Source: Luteimonas endophytica (lineage in GTDB: Bacteria > Pseudomonadota > Gammaproteobacteria > Xanthomonadales > Xanthomonadaceae). Taken from it: a stretch of DNA of 64,000 nt. Below, in pieces: positions 23,900 through 32,185 of the stretch (the first letter of the stretch is position 1; every line of letters starts with the position of its first letter). A model generated the notes under the pieces. It ran no database searches, was not told the origin of the DNA, and was given only the letters and a program-made list of their open reading frames with translations. The position numbers and the translations under genes were made by a program. The DNA lies in contig NZ_JARXRM010000035.1 of the NCBI RefSeq assembly GCF_029887875.1, forward strand, positions 62,001 to 126,000. Reading direction: 5' to 3'.

Positions 23900-25389
23900 G
23901 GGCGTGGGCTCAATGTTTCGGCGCCGGGGAAAGCGGGCGCGTCGGTGCTCCGCCGCGGCCTGCCGCCGAGCAGGCCTTCCAGCTCGGTGAGCCTGTCGCC
24001 GATGCGCAGGCCGCCCTCGTCGATGCTGTATTCGCGCAGTTCGTTCGAATGGTCGCTGGCCCGCACCTTGACCACGGCCATCATGCGCAGCAAGCGGCTG
24101 TCGACTTCCATGTAGCGCTGCACGATGATCGCGTCGGTCATGAAGGCTGTGCCGTAGGGGCTGAAGCGCAGATCGGTGTAGCGGTCCTCGAGCTCGGAGG
24201 TCATCAGCACGGTGACGCCCACACCGGCCAGGGCGGCCACCATGCGTGCCAGGTTCTCGCGGAAGTCGGCGCGGAAGGTGGGGGCCAGTGCCAGTTCGAA
24301 CCCCGACAGCGAATCGACGACGACGCGCTTGGCATCCAGGCGGCGGATCTCCGCCAGCAGCAGGCCGACGACCTCGTCGATGGAGAGATCGGGCGCTCGG
24401 CTGTCCACCACGCCGATTCGGCCGCTGGCGACCAGCTCGGCCAGTACCGGGTTGCGCGATCGGTGCGGATGCTGTTCGAACGCCGCGATCACGCCGGTTT
24501 CTCCGCAGCGCGCGCCCTCGGCCAGGAACGCGGCCGCCAGGATGCTCTTGCCGGAACCGGAAGGCCCCGCGACCAGCAACGAGTAGCCGCGCGGCAGGCC
24601 GCCCCCGAGCATCTCGTCCAGGCGCGGCACGCCCATCAGGGCGCGTGGAGCGTTCTGGCCGGCGGGCGGCGCGTCGGCGCCGAGCTGGACGCGGGCGGGT
24701 GGGAACACCGTGATCCCGGTTTCCCCGATCCGGAACGTGTGCAGCCCCGGCAGCGGCGGGCGGCCGCGCATCTTCGCGACCTCCAGCTTGCGGACCATGG
24801 AGTTGCGCTGGACGCTCTGCTGCAGGCAGAGCATCCCGTCGGCCACGGTGAAGACCGGGTTGGCTTCGATCTCGTTGGAGTACTCGCCGATCAGGAACGT
24901 GGTCGCCTGCCAGCTGGTCATCAGCATGCCGAGCTGCTGGATGAACTGCTGCAGGCGGTTGTCCGGCCGCCCCTGGATCGACCCGGCCTGGGCGATGGAG
25001 CGGAACGAATCGACGAACAGGAGCGCCGGATCGTGCTGTTCGACCTCCGCCACGATGCGCCGCAGAACCTGGTCGAGGTCGGATTTGCGCACCTCGTCCG
25101 AGAGGTTGACGAAGTGGATGGAGCGGCCGATCGCCGCCTCGTCGAAGAACGCAAACTGCTGCTGGTAACGCAGCATCTTCAGCGGCGGCTCGCCCAGCAC
25201 CGTCAGGTACAGCGCCGGGCGCTCGGGCGTGGCCAGGGCGAACATGATCTGGTGCGCCAGCGTGGTCTTGCCGCTGCCCGGGGCGCCCGCGATCAGGTTG
25301 AACGAGAACTCCGGGAATCCGCCCCCCAGCACTTCGTCCAGTCCGGGGACCCCGGTGCGCAAGCATTTGATGATCGATTCGGTTTTCAT
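23896..25389 (-). CDS. KaiC-like double-domain ATPase
   Basis: This 497-residue protein has two RecA/KaiC domains. The first has Walker A GAPGSGKTT (35-43) and Walker B LLFVDS; the second has Walker A GPSGSGKS (about 268-276) and Walker B VVVDS. The TGVPGLDEVLGGGFP and MGVPRLDEMLGGGLP openings are KaiC signatures. No KaiA or KaiB gene is nearby, so this is one of the non-circadian KaiC homologues that work as signalling or membrane-sensing ATPases. It overlaps the gene before it (ATGA) and the GGDEF gene after it (GTGA), forming a tightly coupled three-gene operon. Confidence 0.92.
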   Translation of the reverse strand: MKTESIIKCLRTGVPGLDEVLGGGFPEFSFNLIAGAPGSGKTTLAHQIMFALATPERPALYLTVLGEPPLKMLRYQQQFAFFDEAAIGRSIHFVNLSDEVRKSDLDQVLRRIVAEVEQHDPALLFVDSFRSIAQAGSIQGRPDNRLQQFIQQLGMLMTSWQATTFLIGEYSNEIEANPVFTVADGMLCLQQSVQRNSMVRKLEVAKMRGRPPLPGLHTFRIGETGITVFPPARVQLGADAPPAGQNAPRALMGVPRLDEMLGGGLPRGYSLLVAGPSGSGKSILAAAFLAEGARCGETGVIAAFEQHPHRSRNPVLAELVASGRIGVVDSRAPDLSIDEVVGLLLAEIRRLDAKRVVVDSLSGFELALAPTFRADFRENLARMVAALAGVGVTVLMTSELEDRYTDLRFSPYGTAFMTDAIIVQRYMEVDSRLLRMMAVVKVRASDHSNELREYSIDEGGLRIGDRLTELEGLLGGRPRRSTDAPAFPGAETLSPRP

Positions 25390-25841
25390 GATGGGCCGTC
25401 CGGAGCGGGCGAGCCGCTCGAATGATTTGCCCGCACGGATCCCAGCAGCCGGTCGGTGAGCGAAAGCCCGACCAGGGTGACGAGCAGGTCGTGGATCGTC
25501 TGCAGCAGGGCGGTGGCGCTGGCCATGGCGTCGCCTCGGTCGTGCTGGGCGATCAGGGCTCGGAGCGCGTCGAAATCGGGGGTGGCTGGCGCGTCTTGCA
25601 GGGCTTGGTCCGGCGTGGATGCCAGCATGGGCCTGAGCGAGGCGCTCAGGTACAGGCCGCGCCGGTAGATCAAGGCGAAGCCTCGCGAGCCCAGGACCGG
25701 GGCGAGGGCGGCCTGGACTTCGGCCACGATGGAGACGAGTTCCTCCGCGATCCTGGACGGATCCCCGCTATCGCCGACCCTCGCGCGCAAGGCCGCTGCC
25801 AACCATGGATTCGGCTCTTCCACCTGAGGGGTACCAGCCAT
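25386..25841 (-). CDS. Unknown small protein, first gene of the KaiC-GGDEF operon
   Basis: This 151-residue protein starts at ATG 25841; ribosome-binding-site support is weak. It is mainly helical, with no signal peptide or membrane segment. Recognisable stretches are ELVSIVAEVQAALAPVLGSRGFALIYRRGLYLS and LLQTIHDLLVTLVGLSLTDRLL. I do not recognise a family. Its stop overlaps the KaiC-like start, so the two proteins are made together. A sensor or adaptor that talks to the ATPase is the simplest guess. Confidence 0.75.
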   Translation of the reverse strand: MAGTPQVEEPNPWLAAALRARVGDSGDPSRIAEELVSIVAEVQAALAPVLGSRGFALIYRRGLYLSASLRPMLASTPDQALQDAPATPDFDALRALIAQHDRGDAMASATALLQTIHDLLVTLVGLSLTDRLLGSVRANHSSGSPAPDGPS

Positions 25842-25868
25842 GCCCTTGTTGGCGTATTCGACGCAAGG

Positions 25869-25883
25869 GTAGACCTCGTCTAC
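25869..25883. promoter_or_regulatory. Inverted repeat upstream of the KaiC-GGDEF operon
   Basis: GTAGAC and GTCTAC flank CTC exactly (25869-25883), 28 bases before the first start codon of the operon on the minus strand. It may be a repressor site or a small 5'-UTR hairpin. The 99-base gap shows nothing else of note. Confidence 0.35.
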
Positions 25884-25940
25884 AAGACGGAGTGTGAAGT
25901 CGTCGCGCCCGGCCGGGCCGGGCGTTCGCCTGCAGCGCCG

Positions 25941-28184
25941 CTAGCGCGGGATGGCGAGGCGCAGGTCGCTCTCGCGCATCATCAGTTCGGCGTAGATGAG
26001 CCGGGTCCGGTCCGGCGACAGGTCCAGGCCCCAACCCTCGAAGCCCGGCGACAGCGCGCCGATTTCGGTGACGGACGAGGTCGCCGGATCGAACCGCGCC
26101 AGCGCGGGGGCGCCATCCGCCGGACGGCGGACGAAGTAGATGCCGTCGCCGGCCGCGACCCAGTTCGCGCCGTCGCGGGGATCGAGCCCGGCGATCAGCC
26201 GTTCCCCCGGGCGGGGCGACGCGCCTACGCTCCAGTCTTCCCGCGGCCTTCGCCATAACCCGGGGGCATCGGGCCGGGTGAAGAGCAGCAGGCTGCCGTC
26301 GGCGGATTCGCGCGGGTTGACCGCGGCGTGGCGGGTCACCGCCAACGCTGCGCCGCCGGCTGCCGGCTGTGCGTGGATGCGCCACTCGCCGCTACGGTTG
26401 GATTCGAAGTAGATCCACGCCCCGTCGTGCGACCACGATGGATTGCGGTTGTCTCCGGGACCGCCGACGATCCGCCGCGGCGGCCCGCCTTCGGCGGAGA
26501 CGGTGAAGATCCCCGTTGAGCCTTCCGGGCTGCCGTCGAATGCGATCAACCGGCCATCGGGCGACCAGGCCGGGTTGTCGACGAAGGCGCCGCCGAAGTC
26601 GGCGACCTGCACTGCGCCGCGGCCGTCGCGGTCGCTCACCCAGATCCCGTAGGGGCCGCCCCGGTTGGAGACGAAGGCGAGCCGTTCGCCGTCGGGCGAC
26701 CATGCCGGATTGGAATCCCAGCGGGTCGACCCGAGCGGTTCGCCGGCATCGGTCTCGGCGCCGCTGGCGAGGTCGAACTGACGCAGCTGCGAGCGGTGCA
26801 TCCATTGCTCGAAGGCGATGGCCTCGATGCCCGGTGCCGTGGCCGGCTGCTGCACGTTCTCGCTGCCGAGGGGGAGCGCGCGCAGCTCGCCGCCGTCGGG
26901 GTTCGCGGACCAGAGCCCGTAGGTCCCGGAACGGGTCGAGGTGAACAGCAGCCGGCTGCCGTCGGACGACCAGGCCAGGCCGTTGATCTTGCGGTTGTCG
27001 AAGGTCAAACGGGTCGGTTCGCCGCCGGCAAGGGGCACCCGGTAGAGATCCTTGGTGACCTCGTCGACGGCGCGCACGAACACGATCGAGCGGCCGTCGG
27101 GCGCGAAACGCGGGTCGGTGTCTCCCAGCGAGCCGGGAGCGGGCTGCGAGACGACCCGGCGCGCTCCGGTGGCGGGCGTTACGAGCACGATCCGGTACGG
27201 CGCGGTAGGGCTTTCCCGGCCGGCATAGGCGATCCGGCTGCCGTCCGGCGACAGGCTCATGCCGCGGATCCCGGTGAGCGATTCATCGGCGAACACGCGG
27301 GTCGACCCGCCGCCCAGCGCCGAGACGCGCATGATGTCCGTGCCGGAGGCGCCGACGCGCGCGAACAGCAGCGTGCGCCCGTCCGGGGTCCAGAGCGGAT
27401 GGCGTTCGTCGCCCGCACTCGCGGTGAGGTTGAGCGAGTCCTCGCTGCCGATGGTTTTCACGTACAGGTCGAAGCCGCCCTCGCCGCCGTCGCGGATGAA
27501 GGCGACCCGGCTGCCGTCCGGCGACAGCGCCGGTTCGAGTTCGCGGCCAACGTGGCTGGTCAGCGGACGGACCTCGTAGCCGGCGGCCGCCGCCGGAGCG
27601 GCGGGCACCGGCTGTGGGCCGGGCCGCAGGGCGACGGCGCCGCCGAGCGCGATGGCGCCGCCGACCAGCGCATACACCGCGGCCCTGCGCCATTGCTTCG
27701 GCCTCGCCGCGGAAGACGGCGGCGAGGCGATCGGCTCCGCATCCGGCGCATGTGGGTCCGCCATGGCGGCTTCGGGCCCGGCCGCGGCGACCGCGGCGGC
27801 CACCCGCGCCGGCGCGATCGGCGCGACCAGGCGATATCCGGTCTTGCGGATGGTCTCGATGTAGCGCGGCGCCTTCGGGTCGTCGTCGAGGATCCGGCGC
27901 AGCTCCGAGATCGCGCGGTTGAGCAGGTAGTCGTCGCCGACGGAGCCGGCCCACACCGTCTCCAGGAACGTCTCCCGCGGGATCACCGTGCCGGGCCGCT
28001 CCGCCATCAGCGCCAGCACCTGCATCACCTTCGGCTCGACCTGGGCCACCCGCCCGTGGATCGAAATGCGGTTGAGCGAGGGCTGGACCAGCGCCTCGCC
28101 CGCGGTGAAGTGCGGCTGGCTCCCGCGCGCCGCCTGGTGCCCGGGCGCCGCGTCGATCCTGCCGATTGCCGTCTGCTCGTTCAC
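25941..28184 (-). CDS. Membrane-anchored winged-helix regulator with TolB/WD40-like beta-propeller
   Basis: This 747-residue protein starts at GTG 28184 behind GGGAG. Residues about 27-120 form an OmpR/CadC-type winged helix (VAQVEPKVMQVLALMAERPGTVI...DDYLLNRAISELRRIL...YIETIRKTGYRLV). A linker rich in Ala and Pro and a membrane helix (168-186) follow. The remaining 540 residues are periplasmic PD40/TolB-like repeats, each with the pattern (P)xxSPDGxxIAF. Such CadC-like proteins sense a periplasmic state and bind DNA from the membrane. It is divergent from the cytochrome-PQQ dehydrogenase gene (144-base gap), the most likely target besides itself. Confidence 0.9.
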   Translation of the reverse strand: MNEQTAIGRIDAAPGHQAARGSQPHFTAGEALVQPSLNRISIHGRVAQVEPKVMQVLALMAERPGTVIPRETFLETVWAGSVGDDYLLNRAISELRRILDDDPKAPRYIETIRKTGYRLVAPIAPARVAAAVAAAGPEAAMADPHAPDAEPIASPPSSAARPKQWRRAAVYALVGGAIALGGAVALRPGPQPVPAAPAAAAGYEVRPLTSHVGRELEPALSPDGSRVAFIRDGGEGGFDLYVKTIGSEDSLNLTASAGDERHPLWTPDGRTLLFARVGASGTDIMRVSALGGGSTRVFADESLTGIRGMSLSPDGSRIAYAGRESPTAPYRIVLVTPATGARRVVSQPAPGSLGDTDPRFAPDGRSIVFVRAVDEVTKDLYRVPLAGGEPTRLTFDNRKINGLAWSSDGSRLLFTSTRSGTYGLWSANPDGGELRALPLGSENVQQPATAPGIEAIAFEQWMHRSQLRQFDLASGAETDAGEPLGSTRWDSNPAWSPDGERLAFVSNRGGPYGIWVSDRDGRGAVQVADFGGAFVDNPAWSPDGRLIAFDGSPEGSTGIFTVSAEGGPPRRIVGGPGDNRNPSWSHDGAWIYFESNRSGEWRIHAQPAAGGAALAVTRHAAVNPRESADGSLLLFTRPDAPGLWRRPREDWSVGASPRPGERLIAGLDPRDGANWVAAGDGIYFVRRPADGAPALARFDPATSSVTEIGALSPGFEGWGLDLSPDRTRLIYAELMMRESDLRLAIPR

Positions 28185-28328
28185 CGCTCCCTTCGCCCGG
28201 CCCGGGCCCTCCGGCGACGCCCGCCGGCGTCTGCAGCGAATCTATAGCAAAACCCCATCGTTCCTCCATTCCGCCCGGCCGCCGCCGGGCGTCTCCTCGA
28301 CGGCGTAAGCAGCCAGGAGGATGTGCCG

Positions 28329-29819
28329 ATGATCGCTTTCCGCTCCCGAGTCGCCGCCGGTGCCGCAGCGGTGCTGGCCGTGCTGGCCGCCTGTGCGCCC
28401 GCCGCCGCCCAGAGCGACGGCGCCGCGCTGTACCAGCGCAACTGCGCGTCCTGCCACGGCGCCCACCGGCAGGGCACCGGGCTGGGCCCGGCGCTTGCGC
28501 AGCGGACCTACCGCTACGGCGGCACCCGCGAGGATCTGGCCCGGATCATCGCCAACGGCATGGTCTCGCGCGGCATGCCGGCGTTCGGCGACACGCTGTC
28601 GGCCGGAGAGATCGCCGCGATCGCGGCGTTCCTGCCCGCACGCCAGGGCGAGCCGCAGCCGGACCCGGAGGAGCTGCAGGCGGCCGCGAATGCCGCGCCG
28701 CGCGAGTTCGACGCGGTTCCGGGCGTGGTGGACACGCTCGACTACGCGGTCCGCGCCGAGGTCTTCGCCGACGGCCTGGAAACGGTCTGGGCGCTGGCCT
28801 TCCTCGACGCGGACACGGCGCTGGTCAGCGAGCGGCCGGGGCGGCTCAGGGTGATCCGCAACGGCGTGCTGGACCCGCGGCCGGTGCGTGGCACCCCGCA
28901 GGTGCACGTCAGCGCCCACCCGTGGAACCAGGGCGGCCTGCTGGATATCGCGCTCGACCCCGACCACCGCGAGAACGGCTGGATCTATCTCTCCTACAGC
29001 CACCGGCTGGAAGCGGCCGGCGCCGAAGGCGAGGTTCCCGCCATGACCCGCGTGGTCCGCGGCCGCATCCGCGATCACGCCTGGGTCGACCAGCAGGTGG
29101 TGTTCGAAGCCGAGCCCGCCGCCTACGAGGGCAAGTTCTGGCACTACGGCGGGCGGATGGCGTTCGACCGCGAGGGCCGGCTGTACTTCTCCATCGGCGA
29201 CCGCGGCGTGCAGGAGCTGGCACGGGAACCGGGGCGGCCCACCGGCAAGATCCACCGGCTGATGCCGGATGGCTCGGTTCCGCCGGCCAACCCGTTGCGC
29301 GGCCGTGAGGGTGCGCTCGCCTCGATCTACAGCCTCGGCCACCGCAATCCGCAGGGGATGGCGCGCGAGCCGGCGACCGGTCGCATCTGGGCGACCGAGC
29401 ACGGCCCGCGCGGCGGCGACGAGCTGAACATCATCGAGGCCGGCGCCGACTATGGATGGCCGGTCGTCACCCACGGCATCAACTACGACGGCACGCCGAT
29501 CACCCCGGAGACGCGCGCTGCCGGCGTGGCCCAGCCGGTCTACTACTGGCGGCCCTCGATCGGCGTTTCCGGCCTGAGCTTCTATGACGGCAGCCAGTTC
29601 CCGCTGTGGCGGGGCAAGCTTCTCGTCACCGGCCTGGCGCCGCGCGAGCTGCGCCTGCTCACGCTCGATGGCGGCCGCGTCCAGCACGAGGAAGTCGTGT
29701 TCCGGGCCGAGGGCCGCCCCTACGAGCCGGTGGTCGGGCCCGACGGTGCCGTCTACCTGGTCACCGACGATCCCGGCCGGATCGTACGGCTGACGGCGCA
29801 GCGCGAGCGCCGCCTGTAG
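28329..29819 (+). CDS. Fusion of cytochrome c and PQQ-dependent (aldose) sugar dehydrogenase
   Basis: I chose ATG 28329 with CAGGAGG eight bases upstream. The 496-residue product has a signal peptide ending PAAAQ. A cytochrome c domain follows at about 30-120 with the haem motif CASCH (39-43) and methionines in GMVSRGMPAFGD as axial ligand candidates. From about residue 145 comes the soluble glucose/sorbosone-type PQQ beta-propeller: EVFADGLETVWALAF, HPWNQGGLLDIALDP, GKIHRLMPDG, and NPQGMAREPATGRIWATEHGPRGGDELN. The fusion would oxidise an aldose in the periplasm and pass electrons to its own haem. Confidence 0.9.
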   Translation: MIAFRSRVAAGAAAVLAVLAACAPAAAQSDGAALYQRNCASCHGAHRQGTGLGPALAQRTYRYGGTREDLARIIANGMVSRGMPAFGDTLSAGEIAAIAAFLPARQGEPQPDPEELQAAANAAPREFDAVPGVVDTLDYAVRAEVFADGLETVWALAFLDADTALVSERPGRLRVIRNGVLDPRPVRGTPQVHVSAHPWNQGGLLDIALDPDHRENGWIYLSYSHRLEAAGAEGEVPAMTRVVRGRIRDHAWVDQQVVFEAEPAAYEGKFWHYGGRMAFDREGRLYFSIGDRGVQELAREPGRPTGKIHRLMPDGSVPPANPLRGREGALASIYSLGHRNPQGMAREPATGRIWATEHGPRGGDELNIIEAGADYGWPVVTHGINYDGTPITPETRAAGVAQPVYYWRPSIGVSGLSFYDGSQFPLWRGKLLVTGLAPRELRLLTLDGGRVQHEEVVFRAEGRPYEPVVGPDGAVYLVTDDPGRIVRLTAQRERRL

Positions 29820-30801
29820 CGGACGCCGGCTCGGTCGCTCGCTGCCGGGCGCGCCGGTGCGAGAAGGCCGCGCGGTACGCGCCCGGGGCGATGCCGAGCT
29901 TGTCGGCGAAGTGTTGCCGCAGCGAATCGGCGCTGCCCAGCCCGCACGCCTCGGCGATCCGGTCCATCGGCAACGCGGTGGTTTCCAGCAGCTCGCGGGC
30001 GCGCCCGAGCCGTTGCGCCAGCAGCCACTGCAGCGGGCTGCTGCCGGTTTCGGCGCGAAAGCGCCGGGTCAGGGTGCGCTCGCCCAGGTGCGCGCGCCGG
30101 GCGAGCTCGGCCAGCGAGATCCGCCGGTCGAGGTGCCTGGCCGCCCACTCCCGCAGCGGCGCCAGCGATTCCCCGCGCTGCCGGTCCGGCGGCGGCGGGA
30201 CGAACTGCGCCTGCCCGCCCGCGCGCAGCGGCGCCACGACCGCCAGCCGGGCGACCTCGTTGGCCACGGCGGCGCCGTAGTCGCGCATCACCAGGTGCAG
30301 GCATAGGTCGATGCCCGCGGCGACGCCCGCCGAGGTGACGATGTCGCCGTCTTCGACGAACAGCACGTCCGGGCGCAGCGCCACGGCCGGGAACCGGTCG
30401 CGGAACTCCTCCGAGCGCAGCCAGTAGGTGGTGGCGCCGCGCCCGTCCAGCAGGCCGGCCTGGGCCAGCGCGAACGCGCCGGTGCACAGCGACACCACCC
30501 GCGTGGACGTCCGCTGCGCGCGCTGCAGCGCCCTGGCGACCGCGGGATCGATGGTCGCCCGCGAACCGGATCCCACCACGATCACCGTGTGTGCGCGCCG
30601 CAGGACGCCGAGCCCCCGGCGTACCGCCAGCGCCAGTCCCTGCAGGGCATCGCTGCTGGCGATGCGTCCCGGGCGCGGGGTGCACAGCTCGACCTGGTAG
30701 CCGGGGAGGCCACCGATGCGCGCATTGCCGAGCACCAGGCCCGGGATCGCGAGGTCGAACGCGGTGACCGGCGGCAGTGCCAGGACGGCGACACGGTGCA
30801 T
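29761..30801 (-). CDS. GlxA-type AraC regulator with DJ-1/PfpI domain
   Basis: This 346-residue protein has an N-terminal DJ-1/PfpI-like domain (about 1-190), with the VVSLCTGAFALAQAGLLDGRGATTYW segment of the GlxA group. A C-terminal AraC helix-turn-helix follows (about 215-315): RISLAELARRAHLGERTLTRRF and MDRIAEACGLGSADSLRQHF. The last 20 residues overlap the end of the convergent PQQ gene by 59 bases and look like a run-on tail. It is divergent from the cupin-metallo-hydrolase pair at 30969, which it probably regulates. Confidence 0.9.
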   Translation of the reverse strand: MHRVAVLALPPVTAFDLAIPGLVLGNARIGGLPGYQVELCTPRPGRIASSDALQGLALAVRRGLGVLRRAHTVIVVGSGSRATIDPAVARALQRAQRTSTRVVSLCTGAFALAQAGLLDGRGATTYWLRSEEFRDRFPAVALRPDVLFVEDGDIVTSAGVAAGIDLCLHLVMRDYGAAVANEVARLAVVAPLRAGGQAQFVPPPPDRQRGESLAPLREWAARHLDRRISLAELARRAHLGERTLTRRFRAETGSSPLQWLLAQRLGRARELLETTALPMDRIAEACGLGSADSLRQHFADKLGIAPGAYRAAFSHRRARQRATEPASATGGARAAPSAVRSGRDRR

Positions 30802-30968
30802 GTCTGGAATATCCCGATCATTGTCGTTCCGGCCACTAGTCTAGCGGCGCTGCGAATCGGAAAGTAGCGGTTCGCCGGGCGCGATCGCCGATCGCGGCCG
30901 CGCGACGACGAATCCGGCGACGCGCTACGCGCCGGCTCCCACCCGCCATCCGACGAGGTCGAAGACGC

Positions 30969-31319
30969 ATGCAGAATCCAGGGAACCCACAGCCGGCCGC
31001 CGGCGTGGAGGCGGTACGGGTCGACGAGGTGGTGCCGGTCGCGATCGGGCCGGGCTGCCTGCGCCGCGACCTGCCATCGCGCGAGGGCGTGCGCATCTGG
31101 GTGGTGGACATGGCGCCTGGCAGCATGTGGCCGCACGTCGACCAGCACGATGCCCAGGGCGAGGACGTGTACGTGGCGAGCGGCACGCTGATCGACGGAG
31201 AACGCGCGTACGAGGCCGGCAGCTATCTCAGCTTCGGCCCCCACAGCCGGCACCAGCCGCGCACCGAGACCGGCGTGCGCCTGTTCGGCTTCAACCTGCT
31301 TGGGAGGGCGGCGCCATGA
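30969..31319 (+). CDS. Small cupin-domain protein
   Basis: This 116-residue protein starts at ATG 30969. The single cupin barrel is recognisable from MAPGSMWPHVDQHDAQGEDVYVASGTLIDGE, which carries a metal-binding His/Glu set, and FGPHSRHQPRTETG. It is cytosolic, since no signal peptide is present. Family members may be metal-dependent isomerases, dioxygenases or simple ligand binders. It overlaps the metallo-hydrolase start by four bases (ATGA), so the pair is coupled. The GlxA-type regulator is divergent. Confidence 0.85.
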   Translation: MQNPGNPQPAAGVEAVRVDEVVPVAIGPGCLRRDLPSREGVRIWVVDMAPGSMWPHVDQHDAQGEDVYVASGTLIDGERAYEAGSYLSFGPHSRHQPRTETGVRLFGFNLLGRAAP

Positions 31320-32185
31320 CCGGTGGATCCGGAGGGTCGCGCAGGGCCGGCGCCGGCATCGACCGTCGGACCTTTCTGCTGGGTGGCGTGGCGGCCGCGG
31401 TCTCGCTCGGCTTCGGGGTGCGCGCGGCGCGCGCCACCGGTGGCGGCGCGCTGCGGGTGCAGCGGCTCGCCTGGGCGGGGGTACGGCTGCAGCTGCCGGG
31501 TGCCACCCTGTTCGTCGATCCGCTGATCGATTCCGGGGTCTGGGAGTCGGCGCTCGCCGATCCCATCGTTGCGGTCGACGATGCGGTCGGCGACGCGTCC
31601 GTGCTCGTGACCCATCGCCACCCCGATCATTTCGACCCGACCGCGGTGGCGGCGGCGCTCGGCAAGGGCGGCACCTTCGTCCACGCCGCCGGCACCTCGT
31701 TCCATCCGCTGCCGGCCAACGTGCGGGAGCGGCTCGCGCCGCCGTGGGAGCCCCAGTTGCTCGGCGACTTCACCGCGACCCCGGTGACGGCGGTGGATGG
31801 ATACGGCGACCAGCAGGTGTCGTGGGTGGTCTCGGGCGGAGGGCGGCGGATCCTGCACGGCGGCGACACGATGTGGCACGGCGACTGGTGGCGGATCGGC
31901 CGCCAGCTCGGCCCTTTCGATGCGGTGTTCCTGCCGATCAACGGCGCGCGGTTCTCGTGGCGGCAGCCGGCCAGCGACGAGTCCGCGGTCCTGACGCCCG
32001 AGCAGGCGATGTCGGCCGCCACCATCCTCGGCGCGAAACTGCTCGTGCCCATCCACTACGGGGTCGCCGGTGCGGAAGGCTACGCCGAGGTGGAGGACGC
32101 GCTGGGCCGGCTCGCGCGCGCCGCCGCTCCGGGCGGGCCGGTGGTGCGGGTGCTGCGGCCGGGAGAGTGGCTGGACTGGGGCTGA
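31316..32185 (+). CDS. MBL-fold metallo-hydrolase with Tat signal
   Basis: This 289-residue protein starts at ATG 31316 inside the cupin stop. A Tat motif DRRTFLLGG at 16-24 precedes a hydrophobic stretch ending RAARA, so the enzyme is exported folded. The metal motif HxHxDH is intact (H100, H102, D104, H105 in VTHRHPDHFD). It resembles UlaG/RomA-like hydrolases (GATLFVDPLIDSG, ILHGGDTMWHGDW, VPIHYG). The 3' end overlaps the convergent ankyrin gene by 106 bases. A decayed copy of its N-terminal coding part lies at 33420-33590. Confidence 0.88.
   Translation: MTGGSGGSRRAGAGIDRRTFLLGGVAAAVSLGFGVRAARATGGGALRVQRLAWAGVRLQLPGATLFVDPLIDSGVWESALADPIVAVDDAVGDASVLVTHRHPDHFDPTAVAAALGKGGTFVHAAGTSFHPLPANVRERLAPPWEPQLLGDFTATPVTAVDGYGDQQVSWVVSGGGRRILHGGDTMWHGDWWRIGRQLGPFDAVFLPINGARFSWRQPASDESAVLTPEQAMSAATILGAKLLVPIHYGVAGAEGYAEVEDALGRLARAAAPGGPVVRVLRPGEWLDWG

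Noticed and set aside
23896..25389. A circadian clock system based on the KaiC-like gene
   Set aside because: No KaiA or KaiB is visible in the window, and the operon partners are a cyclase and an unknown protein; many non-clock KaiC homologues exist.
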